This document shows positions 33,701-46,000 of a stretch of DNA of 64,000 bases, in pieces. The DNA is from Hirudinaria manillensis (lineage: Eukaryota > Annelida > Clitellata > Hirudinida > Hirudinidae). The position numbers were made by a program, and so were the translations under genes. Position 1 is the stretch's first letter. Each line of letters opens with the position of its first letter. Location of the stretch: the NCBI GenBank assembly GCA_034509925.1, contig CM067531.1, positions 6,777,319-6,841,318 of the forward strand, read 5' to 3'. The notes beneath the pieces were generated by a model that was not told the origin of the DNA, ran no database searches, and saw nothing but the letters and a program-made list of their open reading frames with translations.

Positions 33701-36700
33701 CTAAATCAATACCTGCACACAATCCACTTTAATGTTTTGTTTGAATATTGTTTTAGCATTGAAGACTGCTTGAACAGAATTCCAACACCAGATTGAGCAA
33801 GCATTCAAGGCTTACGTGCCCAGACTTCTTCATCGTAACAAACCTAAATAAAAAGTGGCATCCCCCGTTCATCTACAGAATCCTGAGAACAAAATCTAAA
33901 CTATGAAAAACTTGGAAGTGCGGGCAAAACATCAGGAAGGAGATCAGATACTATAGTTTTGCTAAAACCTCTTGTAACTCTATCATTAAGTACTATGCAT
34001 CCCTTGAACTTAATCTAGCTAGTCAGGTAGATTCCACAGATATATCAGTAAAGAGCAACAATCTTGTGTCAACATATTAGAGATTGCTCCACCATCAGAC
34101 CTCTTACTATCAAGCCATCCGAAATAAGTGATATCTTCAACCTTTACTTTTCATCAGTTTTTACAATTGAAGTCAACAATGGCATTAGTAACTCCTATAC
34201 ATAAAAAGACCCCAACCACCTCTCCTTTCCAGGAGGCCCTTTGCAGGCCCATCTCAATCACATTAACATGTTGCTGTGCAATGAAGCAGATTATTAATAA
34301 ATCACTTATACATCATCTAACACAACATAAATTAATAAACAGAAATCAACATGGATTTGTGAGTGGCAGATCCACTGTAACAAATCTACTTGAATGTACT
34401 CAGCAATGGTCAGAAGCACTCCAATCCAGACATTCTGTGGACATCATATATCTAGACTTTAAAGAGGCATTTGACTCCAAATTGCACAACAAGCTTTTAA
34501 CCAAATTGCAATGTTATAGCATCCATGTCAACGTTATGGGACGGCTCGCCAACTTTCTTTCACAGAGGAAACGGCATGTTAATATAGGTGGAACTTTATC
34601 AAATATCGCTCCTTTGACCAGTGGCATCCCCTTGGCATTGTGCTTGTCCCCACACTCTTTTCATTGTACATCAATGATCTTCCGAGCATATTCAAAGATA
34701 ATTTGCAAACTATTTGCTGATGACGTTAAACTTTATTGCTTCCCAATGTCGTCCAAAACCCAACTGCAGTCTGCTCTTGTAAAGGTAGTACAGTGGAGTC
34801 ACATCTGGCAGCTTCAGCTCGTGCCAGAGAAATGTCAGGTTTTCTCCATAGCGGGATGCAGAAAGAAAACAAATAATCATGAGTAGTCTATCAACAGTCA
34901 GACTCTCCAACGAGTGGACAAGATTAGGGGTCTCGGAATTATAATGTACCCAAGTTTAAAGTTTGCAGCCCACATCAACACGATCATTCATAAATCACTC
35001 ATTCCAACACGCTACTCAGACTCCTCCGTTATAAAAGCCATGCCTGCAGATGCCCCACATCCCTGAAACTTGGCCTCCTTAATACCTGTTGGGCAGTTGA
35101 GAAGGCTGCCTTAATCATTGAGGAGCATGCACGATGAGGCGCTAGATATCTTTGTTTTGACTGAAACTTGGATACCATCCGATGCCCCAGTTGCATCATA
35201 CACAGCCTCGCTCCCAAAGGCTTTGCGTCACTCATCAACACCGAGGATCATCATTGGATAAGCATGGTGGTGGCATTGCTGCCATTCACCATCAAGAATT
35301 GAAGTCTTCAAACCTAGGCTTTCCTGCCTCAAATGATTTCGAGGGTCTTCACCTCAAGTTCAACAATCGAAGGACATCCTTCATTGTCTCCGCCATCTAT
35401 AAGCCGCCAGGGCCTATCACAGCATCTTTCATAAAAGAGTTTGAAGCCCTCGTTGACCTCGTCGCAGTCTACAACCTCACATATATCATCTGCTGCGACT
35501 TCAATGCCCCTGGCTCCGAAACTGGCATCCACGATTGTCTGGCAGCCTCCAATGACTCCCATGGTCTCCTTCAAAACATCACCTTCTCAACCCTTCTCTA
35601 TTTTGGCCATTTGTGAATGTCAGCCTAGCCATACTTCTTCACCTTAAACACAAGGAGCTAGTTTAATCCTGGTATCATCAATACATTGCAAATTTATATT
35701 CTGTACTTCACTAAGCACACAGGTCAGGAATTCTTATTCCATTTGCTGTTGGAATTTTCTGCTCCAACTTCGTGATATAGGTTAGAACCAAGGCATTGTG
35801 TCTGGTGTGGCTTAAGGCCACTGACAAGAAATGACCCATTTTTTTATTTTATTTATATTCTATTATCTGTTTATTTTAATTAAATTCACCATATACTATA
35901 TTTGATTATTCATTTGATTCATTAAATTCTAGACATTGTATTTAATGGAGATTCACAGACTAGTTATGGTTAGGGTTAGGGTGGTTGCCCAGGTGGTTGC
36001 AGCATCGGTTGCAGGGATGGAAAATATCATATTTATTTTTAACAAGAAAATGTGCTGAATATTGTTTTCTTTTAAACTATTTATGATTTATTTTATTTAG
36101 ATCAGTATACCAATAGTTTTTTTATTTGATATAAATGAAACAAAGGCATATGTAATATATAGCTTATTTATTAATGAAACGGCATGTTTATTGTGATTTT
36201 CACAGAATCGATTTTTTCTATTAATTATTCTTTTCAATGCCAAAATAAAATAACTTCAATTATTATCTTCTGAAAATATCAAAAATAATGGATATTTTCA
36301 ATTTGAAAATATCAGATATATACCATGTAATGAGAAGGCCACGTTGTCGGTTGCCACATTTATTATTATACAACCACAATACCGGGATGAGCACACCTTC
36401 GCTCTTCATCTCATCCCATGTTCCTTGTCCCCACGTCACACAGCGTCAAGTTTGGCGACCGTTCTTTCTATGTCAATGGTTCCAAAACATGGAATGCCCT
36501 CCCTGGTCACATTCAAAAAGCCCCCACACCTGAGCTTTTTCATACCATTTTAAAGACTCGTTTGTTTATTCAATGTTATTCTTAAATATTTTAGTTTGCA
36601 TATTTTTTTTTGTCTTTTGTTCTCATTATTTCATTATGTGCTCGGTCGTGTCTATGGTAATGTGCGTCGGCAGTGCCTTGACATCCTAGGACTTGGATAA

Positions 36701-39669
36701 AAAAGGCACTTAAAATATTGGAGGAATTGAATTGAATTATTCTGATTGGACAAAATTGCAGAGGAATTCTCGAAGTATGCATATAAAGAGCAGTCACCAT
36801 TACTTGGGGCCTTTACTGTTGTTTCATAACAAGTTGAGATTGCGATGATTTATGGAGATGATAGCATGTCATCCTATTTTACACAATTACTGTCATTTTG
36901 GAAATGAATTGTCATTGATTTTTGTTCATCTGTTTCACTTAATAAAGAACTTTATTATCTCTTCAATCGTCATTTCCCTCAATAGATCAGAAGAAAACTA
37001 CAACTTTGATTTCTTTCTCTTGAAATGTGATATGAGGGGGTGTCCTATACGTTGTTTCCACTGACTGACTAATTTGGTTCCTATAGTCGTGCATTTGCCA
37101 GGATGACAGACCAACTTTTGCCATTTCTTACTCCAGCACCATTTCCATGCCAACATCAGTTGATGGCACAATGACAAAATCATCCACAACTATCTGGTTA
37201 CATTTCTCTTCTGATATGGAGTCTGTTACACCATTTGACCTTTAATAGAAATGCTTCCACTGAAAATGCTGACACCATTATTAAAAAGCCTTGGAGACAT
37301 TGCTGAACTCCTCTACTAACAGAAATTGCTTCACTGAGTTCCTTTCCCATTTTCAATAGCTCTAATTGTAGTTTGATGACTCATTTAATCAAAGGCAAAT
37401 TCAAATTTTTCCTGTCTAGTTGTTTTTGTTGATGAGTACCTTGATAAGCCACAAGTTGTAGCTGAGGCCATAGCCATACCTGAATGCTTTTTGTTGCAGA
37501 GACAGAGGCCCAAAAGCAGCATTCTTCAGTTAGGTATCAGATAAAAAATATGGTTCAAAGTTTTTTTAAAGAGATGGAGGTATTAATTTTTTCAAATGTG
37601 ATGCTGAACCTTAACATAGTAATTTAAAATTTTAGATTATAATAATAATAATAAAAATAATAATTTGAAATAATAAGAAAAGAATATCTATGGAACGTGC
37701 TTATTTTCATCGTTGATAATGTATTCTCTTTTTGTAGAGAATTAATTAACTTTATGACAATACTCATAATCTCTGATTTTGTGTATCAAGCTCTGGATGT
37801 AATGGTTTAAACAAGAAGTTTGAGTTGGAATTGAGTAAAAGCAGAGTAAAAACACTAGAAATAGATTGATCCCTTTAATAAGCTCACTCTGATTAACAAA
37901 CCCTTAATGCTCAATACACGACAGATCTCATATGTTCGAGTGCATTGCATCATCAAATTTGCTATTTCAATAAACAATTCAAGACTTATGTGTTTATTAA
38001 AACTCATATTTGTAAAATACAGCTTAAAGTTTATGATGGAAAGTGTTTGATTGCCAAAGCAATGACTCTCATTGATTATTGGAATGTCTAAAAAAGTAGC
38101 TGGAGAGCTAGAATTGAGAAAAAGCCCCATAAGCTTGTGACATTGATTGCATTTGGCAGTCGCTTAGACTCAACAAATTGATAATCTTGTTTTGAATAGA
38201 TATACACATCTAGGAAGAATATTTAGTTGCCTTCAAGAGAACTTCCAATCAATATTAGTACGAAGCTTTGGGCATATTCAGAGAATGAAAAGCAAATTCT
38301 AGATTCTTTCAAAATGATGTTAATGACTTATGAAAATTTAGAATAAGGTAAAATTCCTCTTGTAAACATTAAATATTATTTTCCTGATAGATGAAGCATC
38401 ACAGTTCCATCTTCAAACAACTATCATACATTATATTTTAATTACCTAAACAAAAATTGTTAAAATGGTCGTCCATACCTTGAAATTTGTTTTCTTTTAA
38501 GTATACTTGTGATGCACCAGCATGGCAAGAATCAGCATTCATATTTGATTCAATTCCTGAGAGATAATACTGAAAACAAAATGATGCAAATAAGTAAAGT
38601 TAAAAGTATGTAATACATTCACTAAAATTGCATTTGCAGCCACTTGGACTTCTGCTAGAGCATACTAATAGTAATTATAATAACAACATTAATAAAAAAA
38701 ATATTTATAGCAATTACACTTCAGAAACAAGCTATTTTTTTTACATAGTTGCATATCTCAAAATTTAAAATTGTTCATTTGTTTATTAAGCATGTTTCAT
38801 TAAATTAAGATGTATGATATGTAAAAACATATAATTTATTCAATCTTTAAAAAAGTCAAACAATTATCTACCTTCAGGGCTTGTTCAATTTCCTCAGAAG
38901 CAAATGCCTCATTGGCCAAACTAAAATAGCAAAACCACCCATTAACATATTAAAGTAAATATAAACAATCAATAAAGTTTAGATCCTTGTGAATTTCTGC
39001 AAAAATTATCTGATTCATGAAATTTAGAAGTAATCCTGAAGTAGTAACAACATCAAGAACATGTTTTTAGACTTTAACAAATCTTAATACTTTCATCAAA
39101 TCTGGGTGAAAAGATGGTGTGATCACCATGTTTTTTTAAAGTCTATTCCCCAATAAAAATTTCTGTGAAATCCCAAATATCATCAACGAAATTGAAATTC
39201 AAGGGCCACAAAAATTTATTGAAGTCAAAGCTTCGGACATTGAAGTGTTTGATAAGTCACTTTTGGGAAAATGAAGCCATATAGGTCATAATTTTAGTAC
39301 AATTTGGGCCAATTGAAAGTTTACTTCTTAATAAAAAATACTCAAAGCAGAAAAAGAAAGTTCTTCGTATCTCCACGTTTATTCGGCCTATATGTTAAAT
39401 TTAGTGCTGTCCACTTTTTATGAGTAGATTTGATGATGAAATTCCCATCAAATTAGCATGTCGGACATTGCTAAAGAATTGAATAACCTAAGCTTGTAAA
39501 TAAAAGCTCCGTATACATCGGCATACCTCCTAATAAGGAGACAAATAAATTCACAGATCAATGCATCATAGTTGAATAATTCAATTTCAATATGTCGCAT
39601 CATATCGGTAATTTAAGTTATTCATAGAAAATACAAAACTACGCACTCGTAGTAGCTCCTGTCCGCCAT
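24726..39669 (-). CDS. SUGT1: SGT1 homolog, HSP90/SCF co-chaperone, complete
   Basis: Exons (minus): 39669-39635, 38920-38872, 38569-38479, 31972-31903, 28341-28271, 28191-28092, 28014-27918, 27861-27754, 26184-26109, 25065-24893, 24833-24726; 978 bases, 325 residues. SUGT1 links HSP90 to SKP1-SCF ubiquitin ligases and is needed for kinetochore assembly. Residues 10-125 are TPR repeats ([44 protein letters not shown]). Residues 139-222 are the CS domain that binds HSP90 ([20 protein letters not shown], then [16 protein letters not shown]). The C-terminus is the SGS domain ([59 protein letters not shown]). Intron phases all agree. The first exon (12 codons, [12 protein letters not shown]) depends on phase and is the least certain. 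Introns of 6.5 and 3.6 kb are filled with transposons. Confidence 0.96.
26185..27753 (-). other. SUGT1 intron, possible old LTR-like sequence
   Basis: The stretch 26690-27560 has less AT than its flanks, a caatataaagagagggac promoter-like run near 27353 and aataaa-like hexamers downstream, which together resemble a solo LTR. No gag/pol block or clear end repeats were found, so this is only a suggestion. The 134-codon minus frame at 26685-27089 is not recognisable. Confidence 0.25.
28788..30340 (+). mobile_element. Tc1/mariner element with terminal inverted repeats
   Basis: Ends 28788-28815 and 30313-30340 are inverted repeats identical at 25 of 28 positions (cagtggtag... against cagaggtag... 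in reverse complement). Transposase starts at 29115 with [18 protein letters not shown], a helix-turn-helix with an in-frame TAG (MIAK-stop-LKHS), and later [12 protein letters not shown] and [17 protein letters not shown] (the second catalytic aspartate, 29750-29800). Frameshifts and stops make it inactive, but it is nearly full length (about 1.55 kb). It sits in a SUGT1 intron on the opposite strand. Confidence 0.88.
30760..31070 (+). mobile_element. Degenerate fragment of the R2-like endonuclease family
   Basis: gatgagaag..gagaaagcctttgatcgcc followed by ccaccagaacagcc parallels gagaggcaacggagaaagccgccgatctccgg and agaaccaccg near 52240-52290, and a later aagtgcataaaa run matches one near 52697. 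Coding sense is lost. Confidence 0.5.
32050..32640 (+). mobile_element. Degenerate copy of the R2-like endonuclease family
   Basis: acaaggatgtctgaagcc followed by tgtactggatctggcagatgaga is nearly identical to 52190-52245 (atgtctgaagcag, ttctggatctggcaaatgaga), and the upstream gcacaagggatgtagt run corresponds to gcgcaaggggcgtagt near 52110. The frame is broken and it lies in a SUGT1 intron. Confidence 0.7.
32872..32935 (+). mobile_element. 3' tail of an L2-type LINE
   Basis: cccctgtagctcatacacg, then ggcactatataaatggc and a tattattattat tail. The same layout recurs at 44096-44215. Short conserved 3' end plus ATT repeat tail is characteristic of L2-type LINEs and their SINE partners; here the element is severely 5' truncated. 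Confidence 0.6.
33335..35110 (+). mobile_element. LINE (CR1/jockey-like), endonuclease tail plus reverse transcriptase
   Basis: 33390-33600 gives [30 protein letters not shown] and [10 protein letters not shown], the end of an AP-type endonuclease. 34180-34880 gives [32 protein letters not shown] (RT motif A with the first catalytic Asp), [30 protein letters not shown] (motif C, intact DD) and PEKCQVFSI. The 252-codon RT frame at 34128-34886 is unusually long for this window, so the insertion is fairly young. Thumb-like sequence follows to about 35110. Confidence 0.85.
35130..35625 (+). mobile_element. LINE (L2-like) AP endonuclease fragment
   Basis: 35144-35200 reads [19 protein letters not shown] (endonuclease block with catalytic Glu in TETW). 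35260-35290 gives [10 protein letters not shown], then [12 protein letters not shown] and ICCDFNAPG (the block with catalytic Asp and Asn). It directly abuts the RT end of the preceding LINE, so two insertions are joined. Confidence 0.8.
36370..36735 (+). mobile_element. L2-like LINE 3' end
   Basis: 36450-36585 reads [20 protein letters not shown] and then a [14 protein letters not shown] block, the conserved C-terminus of L2-like ORF2. It is followed by a 3' UTR containing gcagtgccttgacatcctag and ending in the simple repeat ttgaattgaattatt. It may be the far end of the element whose endonuclease lies at 35130-35625, with the RT deleted and AT-rich sequence (35640-36360) in between. Confidence 0.7.
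36736..38478 (-). other. SUGT1 intron remainder, unassigned
   Basis: AT-rich intron sequence. An ATA microsatellite lies at about 37637-37680. The stretch 37060-37560 is less AT-rich and may be an old transposon, but I could not match it to any family. Confidence 0.4.
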
Positions 39670-40394
39670 GACCAAACACCGCGACCAACCAAACGGGACT
39701 AAGCAACGCAAGGCTGGCTCCTCAGCGGTCAGATTTTATAAAGAATGGTGGCCAATCAGACGTTACATGAATATTAATTAGTATAAAGCATTTGCATTTA
39801 AATTGATTTTTATTAAAAATTAACAAGTAAATAAGGTTGACTAAATGTCCTGAAATAAAAATAAATTTTCCCAGAGTAGGCCCCGCCTAATGTTGGCTCT
39901 GAGCAACCGTCGGAGGAATCACTTTAGCTTCAGCTCAATTGTTCATGAAAAGTGATCCTCTCTGTTTCTCCTTATTCCGAGATTTGTGAGTCTACAGCTT
40001 CTCTTCCTAACTCAGTTTTCCCAGATGCTTAATTATCCTTCCTGCTCTTTGTATTCTCTTCGAAGTTTCATTTCCTTATTCAAATAGGATTCCATACTAT
40101 TTGTATAAATAATATTCGAAGTAGGATCTATCTATGCCCCGTACAGTGATGGACATTAACTGTAACTAGTAACGAAATGAGGATAATCCTGAATAGCTGA
40201 GGTTCGGATAAGCATCTAAAAATGGGGACGGAGCTTACACGAATTGGGCTGCGAGTTGATATGTAAATTGTTCGCTATTATTAACCAGTTTTGTTATGAC
40301 GTTATGTAAACATGGCTGGATCTTGACATTACAAAAGTAATCTTATTCGGTGGTTGACGTTGTTATCCCTCATTTTTTGACGAAATTTTCATCG

Positions 40395-41110
40395 CGATTT
40401 TCGCATTCGTCGTCTTTGTCGATTAGGCACTACAAAATGTCAACACTAGTTCCAAAATGACCACGAAACCTGAAAACATGGAGGAAAGCTTCAAAGTTGA
40501 GCGAGCCTGATGAGAAATTGAAGAAAGTCCTCGTACAGATCGAGACGACAAGTTGAATCTAGTACAGGCTTTATGACAGGTCAGTTCTACCTTAGATTCT
40601 AAGATAGAGATACGAAACAGTTGTTGGACCTGAAGCAAGAGCTTTCATCTCAGTTAAGTGCATAAACGAGGACGAGATTCTGGATGCACTCAAGACTTAC
40701 ACAAGATCGAGTTTTGAGAAACTAGTCCAACACGGTTAATAGAATCAACATTATCTAATGGAACTGCCAGGGCATCAACCAAAAATTAGGCGAGCCCATA
40801 TGAGATATCTCATTCATAAACGCACAGGACTAACCTCCTGATACCATTATTACCCACGAAACCTATCCCAAAAACGGGCACTCCTTCGAGCTCACAGGTT
40901 ATTTAATGGGATGATTAGACAAGAAAAAAATTACGATCGGAGGGAGAGTTGCAGCTCAGCTCAGAATTGGTATGTCTTTCGATCACCATTCTCCTGAAGA
41001 CACAAAAGCTGATTTCTCTGAACGAGACTACTCAAAAAACCAAATCGTGAAGTTGCCGGCCTTCAGGAATACATTGACATGTGGTGATATTAACGCACAA
41101 TCCCCGATCA
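40395..41110 (+). mobile_element. Degenerate LINE, ORF1 tail and endonuclease start
   Basis: 40440-40590 reads like a LINE ORF1 coiled coil with frequent stops (LKKVLVQIET). 40745-40960 reads NCQGINQKLGEP, ITHETYPKNGHSFELTGY and IGGRVAAQLRIG, an AP-endonuclease start (WNCQGI...ITETW...GY...RGGGVAI). It lies upstream of the SUGT1 start, in the SUGT1/SNRPD2 intergenic region. Confidence 0.55.
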
Positions 41111-41247
41111 TCCCGAAAGCCCCGATGCAAGAGATAAGCTAATAGTTGTATTTGAGGGTAACAATCATTTTTTTCAGAATAATAAATCGAGACTAATTAA
41201 CTGCGAGGGGACGCTCTTTATAGAAAGGGGATGCATTCCAGTCAGTC

Positions 41248-41511
41248 AGTCAGACGAGAAGCTGGACTTGAAATCTCACTCAAGGAACATGCAGTCAGGG
41301 AAAGATGTAGAAAGAGGCTCAATGTTATGCGAGTTACTCCAGGATTTAAAAAAAAAGCACCTACTAAATCAAATATTATCAGTCAGACAAGAAGCTGGAC
41401 TTGAAATCTCAGTCAAGGAACATGCAGTTAGGGAAAAATGTAGAAAGAGGCTCAATGTTATGCGAGTTACTCCAGGATTTTAAAAAAGCACCTACTAAAT
41501 CAAATATTATC
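41248..41511 (+). repeat. Recent tandem duplication, two units of about 132 bases
   Basis: Unit 1 spans 41248-41380 and unit 2 41381-41511. They differ by about four substitutions and one small A/T-run indel. In both, one frame reads EAGLEIS(L/V)KEHAVRE and then CRKRLNVMRVTPGF. A second frame reads ERGSMLCELLQD and, in unit 2 only, continues open through FKKAPTKSNIIIF to a strong CAG/GTAAGT donor at 41519. A matching acceptor at 41587 would extend it to a stop at 41701. Whether any of this is an exon is unresolved; I do not recognise the peptide. Confidence 0.8.
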
Positions 41512-42146
41512 ATTTTCAGGTAAGTGATTTAGCATAATGCCAAAAAAAGTAGTTTTGTTATACCTTATATGCAACTAATTTTGTAGAGAAGTTGAGAACA
41601 ATCTGCAAGCAAAGACCCCCACAAAATATATCTATAATGCACATAAAATTATTAATTTTCATTATCACCTCAACCCTATCACCAATAACCTGAACCTGTG
41701 ATGTCATCGAGGATGTTCAAATACCAAATTGCGAAGCACTTTGTCCCCCCAATAGATACCTTGCACATCCCTTTTATTGTACTGCTTCATATCTGTTGGC
41801 TGATGCATTATAACTTTTGATAATTGACAGTCACTTTGATTAGGTCAGTTAATTGCAGGTCACACTATTTCCTCATTGTTTCAAGAGAGTCCCTTAAGCA
41901 CGATCAATAGCAGCATCATGATCAACTAAGCGTTCTATCCATGTTCTCTTTCCTGGTATGTTCCAGAGTACCAAGTGCCCAGATGGCAAAAAAATGTAAT
42001 CAGTACATTGAAAACAGATACCACCCCCCCTCCAACAGATCTCAAAATAGTCAAGACAAACTGTTAACAATCAGCTAAAACAAGTTTTTCAAAGGAATAC
42101 AAAGTCAAAAACAGACAACTGTCAGAGCCTCCTCAGGCAAATTGGT

Positions 42147-42683
42147 CTAACCCTGCATTGGATTCTTTAGTACCAAAATAACAGAGTCACCCCTCAAGAA
42201 CATCTTTGATATGTACCTGTCTTTGTTGACTGGCTTTGATTTCTTCTTTCCTTTATTAGCCTTTGGAACTTCAGTCCACATTTCCTTAACGTTCTCTAAT
42301 ACCATATTACAATGCCTGAAACAATATGAAAAAGATAATTTTTTTTATAATTACGATGACATCAAGCACTTCACAATTACCTGTCAAAAGCTTTGACTCT
42401 ACCCAATATCTTTTTATTGTTCCTGCAGTTGATCAAGACTTGAGTATTGTTTTTGACAGACTGAGTGAGAACAGACAACGGTCCAGTATTGAACTCCTCC
42501 TGTTCCTTCAGAGCAAGCTCTTCTGGTGTCATTTCATTCTTGGGTTTTTGCAGAGTCGACCTAACAATACAAATTATAAGTGCATCGGTCGTGAAACATA
42601 TATGATTGTCAGAAATAGAACAACGCCGCGTATAGCGACATCAGAACACATTAGACGAAGGGAAAATGCTACACTTACGCCAT
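42147..42683 (-). CDS. SNRPD2: Small nuclear ribonucleoprotein Sm D2, complete
   Basis: Exons (minus): 42683-42679, 42560-42381, 42315-42147; 354 bases, 117 residues (human 118). SmD2 is one of seven Sm proteins that form the ring around the Sm site of U1, U2, U4 and U5 snRNAs. Start MAST, then [20 protein letters not shown], the Sm1 motif [20 protein letters not shown] and [18 protein letters not shown], and Sm2 [19 protein letters not shown] ending MQG. It is nearly identical to vertebrate SmD2 outside the extreme ends. The first coding exon is only ATGGC, joined by a GTAAGT donor, which fits phase exactly. It is transcribed away from ZRANB2 with 341 bases between the start codons. Confidence 0.97.
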
Positions 42684-43024
42684 AACAACGATAGCTAGAT
42701 GGTGGGCGAAGTTAGAAGCTTTCCTGATTCGTCTAAAGAACACATATAAAGATCGCGAAAATTGCTTAATATAATTTTGTAACTATGTCTAGTTTATTTG
42801 CTAAAATTTATTTCATTATAAAACGTTTTTAAGAAATAAATTTAAAATATTTGGTGATTAATAAAGGACAAATAAAATGTAATGAAATAATTTTTTAAAA
42901 TTTTATAATTATACCAAAATAATAACGATCGTATTAAATATTGACAAACAGCACGTTGTAACTATTGAATCTTCGGTTAATATTATTTGGCAAGAGCTGT
43001 GTTACTTTATAAATATTTTTTGAC
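42684..43024. promoter_or_regulatory. Shared divergent promoter region, SNRPD2/ZRANB2
   Basis: 341 bases lie between the ATG of SNRPD2 (minus) and that of ZRANB2 (plus). It must hold both promoters and 5' UTRs. It is AT-rich, and no convincing TATA box or factor site was singled out. Confidence 0.6.
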
Positions 43025-46000
43025 ATGGCGGAGAGGTTCAAGCCCGGAGAGGGTGACTGGGTCTGTGGAGAGCCCAAGTGAGAATTTGAGAAACTTTTAC
43101 TTTATTTTTTCGATACTAAATTTTAAGATTTTCGTTTCAATTATTACTCGATAATGTGCTATTCCAAAGTCTTGCTTAAGATGGCTATCTAGCTGGGGTT
43201 ATGTATATTTGTATCTTTTTGCAAGAAAACATTGACTAATATTTAGAAGATAAAGGACTGTCTCATACATTTTTATAGTGTCCACAGTTTTAACACCAGT
43301 TTCTTAGATGGTGTTATCATGGGAAATGTTAGATTAATGTATCTTTTAGTTGGATAATAATCATAAGAATGCAGAAAAATTTATGCTCCTTATTTTGTTT
43401 CTATGTGGTTCAATTTTATTGCTCTATGTGGTTTGGAAGTTTTTCTGAAGTTGTAACTTGGTGCTGTTTGTCATCTGAAATAAATAGACAAAAATAGACA
43501 ATATTATTGAGATAAGGCCTTGCATGATGCTCAATAGCTTGATATTTTTAAATTCTATCCATATCAATTGTACAGTGCTGGTGCTGGTGCTGCTTTGTTA
43601 ATGAAATTACAATCATTGATTTTATATCCTTTTTGTCCATTATGTAAAATGATCTCATATGCTCACAATTCTGAGATCAAATTATGTTTTTGTACAAATT
43701 CTGTTTGGAAACTGGGTGTTTAATTCTTGATGAATAGGTGAATCATGTAGGGACCCTGATAAATTTTAGCCAATGTTTAATTGCAGAATTAATATATTGT
43801 GTTATGTAGTTTTTGACCTTGTGTATGAATGTTAACTCCTAACTAGGTTTAGGTTGGCACTATAGCAAATAGCAATTATTATTTTTCAACTTTGCTTTTT
43901 GACTAGCACATCAATAACTATGAAAATATCTTATATTAGTAAATGTAGTAAATGACCATATTTAATTTTTTAGTTTGATATCAGATAAAAACCTGACATA
44001 GAAAGCTAATATCATTGTACATTAGTGTAAGAGTCAAATTATTAAACTATAAAATATAAAAGTTTATTTAAAAGCTTATAACTACTACAGGAATTTCAGC
44101 TCCTCTGTAGCTCATGTGTTCGGCGCTATATAAATGACTTATTATTATTGTTATTATTATTATTATTATTGTTATTATTATTATTATTATTGTTATTATT
44201 ATTATTACAGTCTGTAGATCATCCATCATCAGAGATTTTATGTGTCATTCCTGTTGCCTGGAACAAACTGATTAGAAGTTCTCCCAAATTATATTTACAT
44301 TAATTTATTTTTTTGCTGGAGTTCAGTTCAAAAGTCATTGAATCTCTGTATGGAATCTATGGATATAGTAGAAGTTGGCTGGCTAATGACAACTCATTTG
44401 AAGTTGAAAAACTTCCTTATGCCAATACCAACAATTTTTAAGTCTGACGGCTACAAAGGAAATATAAAAATTACATTTTACACATTGTATGTAATGAGAA
44501 AAAGTCACCAAGAACTTAAATGAATGGTGTAGTGAACTGGGGCAGATGAACATAACAAAAGAAAGCCAAAAAGAGATTCATGTAGTCAAAGTTTGCATAA
44601 AATAGTCTAAAGTGGTATAAAGAAGCCAATGAGAGATTTCTATGATACTCCAGTAGCCAGTACTCTTGTTTTTAAGTAGCAGTACTTGATGCTCACTGCA
44701 AGTAATAATACTGCAATAATACTTGTTATCCATTGCAGTAGCTGCCTAAGGGAACTTTAAGTACAACTAGTTTTTTAAAGCACACAATAGTAGTAATAAT
44801 AGTAATAGTACTATTACCCATTCTGAAAAGTCTGACACCCACCTTGCCTAAAATTAATACATTGTTGATTCCTGTCATATATATATATATATATATATAT
44901 TAAATTGTTTAAAAGTTTTTTGTAGTTTTAAATTTGGGTTTCCTAATTGTGGTTTACAAAAATTTTCATTTTGATTAATAGATGTGGCAATATAAACTTT
45001 GCTCGAAGATCAAAATGCAATCGTTGTGGTAAAGGTATGCATATTTTCTTTCAAATTGAGTGAATCGATTTGCTAAAGTCTATCTTTTTCAGAAAAAGAT
45101 GATGGAATGGAGATTAAAAAGCAAGGCACCGAGATAGGAAAGGTTATGGCTGAAAAAAGTCATGGCTTATTCAGTGCAGATGACTGGCAGTGTAAAACGT
45201 TAGCAACATAAAGCTTATTTATTACTGGTTTAAACATTTGTATTTAAACATCTTTTAGCTGTGGTAATGTGAATTGGGCGAGAAGGTCACAATGTAATGT
45301 TTGCAATACTCCAAAATTTTCAAAGGCCGAAAAGAGAACGGGTCTGTTTTTATTACTTTGGGTGTTTTTTGTTTTGATTATAGAGAAATGCAAATTGCTT
45401 TTTTTATCCACTTATCTATGTAAGTAAATATGTTTTTAAATAGATATATAAAGTGTTCTTTCATTCATTGTTTTATAATATTTTACCAGCATAGGTCATC
45501 TTATAATTTTGTACATATTTATATAATTGATGTTAGTTTCTTCATTATATGCACTAGATGGATGGATGGATTCCACTTTATTTAAGTTATTGACTATCTA
45601 GTTAAAAATTGAATTGATGATTTCACACGAAGCTCCCTCTTAGTCACTTACTTACCTTTCCTAGTATCATGTGGTGTGCAAGCCAATTTTCATAAAATAG
45701 TCACATATCTTCCTATTAAGAATTATGTGAATCACCTCCTAGATTTGAAAATCTTAACACTTTGATAATTTTATCTATTTGTTGGATTAAAAAAATTCAT
45801 GTCAACTATTAATTGAAATGAAAAATTTTCAGGTTATGGAGGTGGTTACATGGAGAGAGATGAAGTTATTGAATATAAGGAAAGGAATGAGTCTGATGAT
45901 GAATTTGATGAGGTTGTTTAATTACATGCTTATTTTTTTATAACATTAATTTTTGGCATCCTTAAAGAGTTTCTTGGTTAAAGGTCTCTTATTTCAGTTT

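Noticed and set aside
35966..35982. Telomere-like ttagggttaggg
   Set aside because: Only two units inside LINE debris; too short to be an interstitial telomere.
42326..42685. 119-codon plus frame
   Set aside because: Antisense to the secure SNRPD2 exons.
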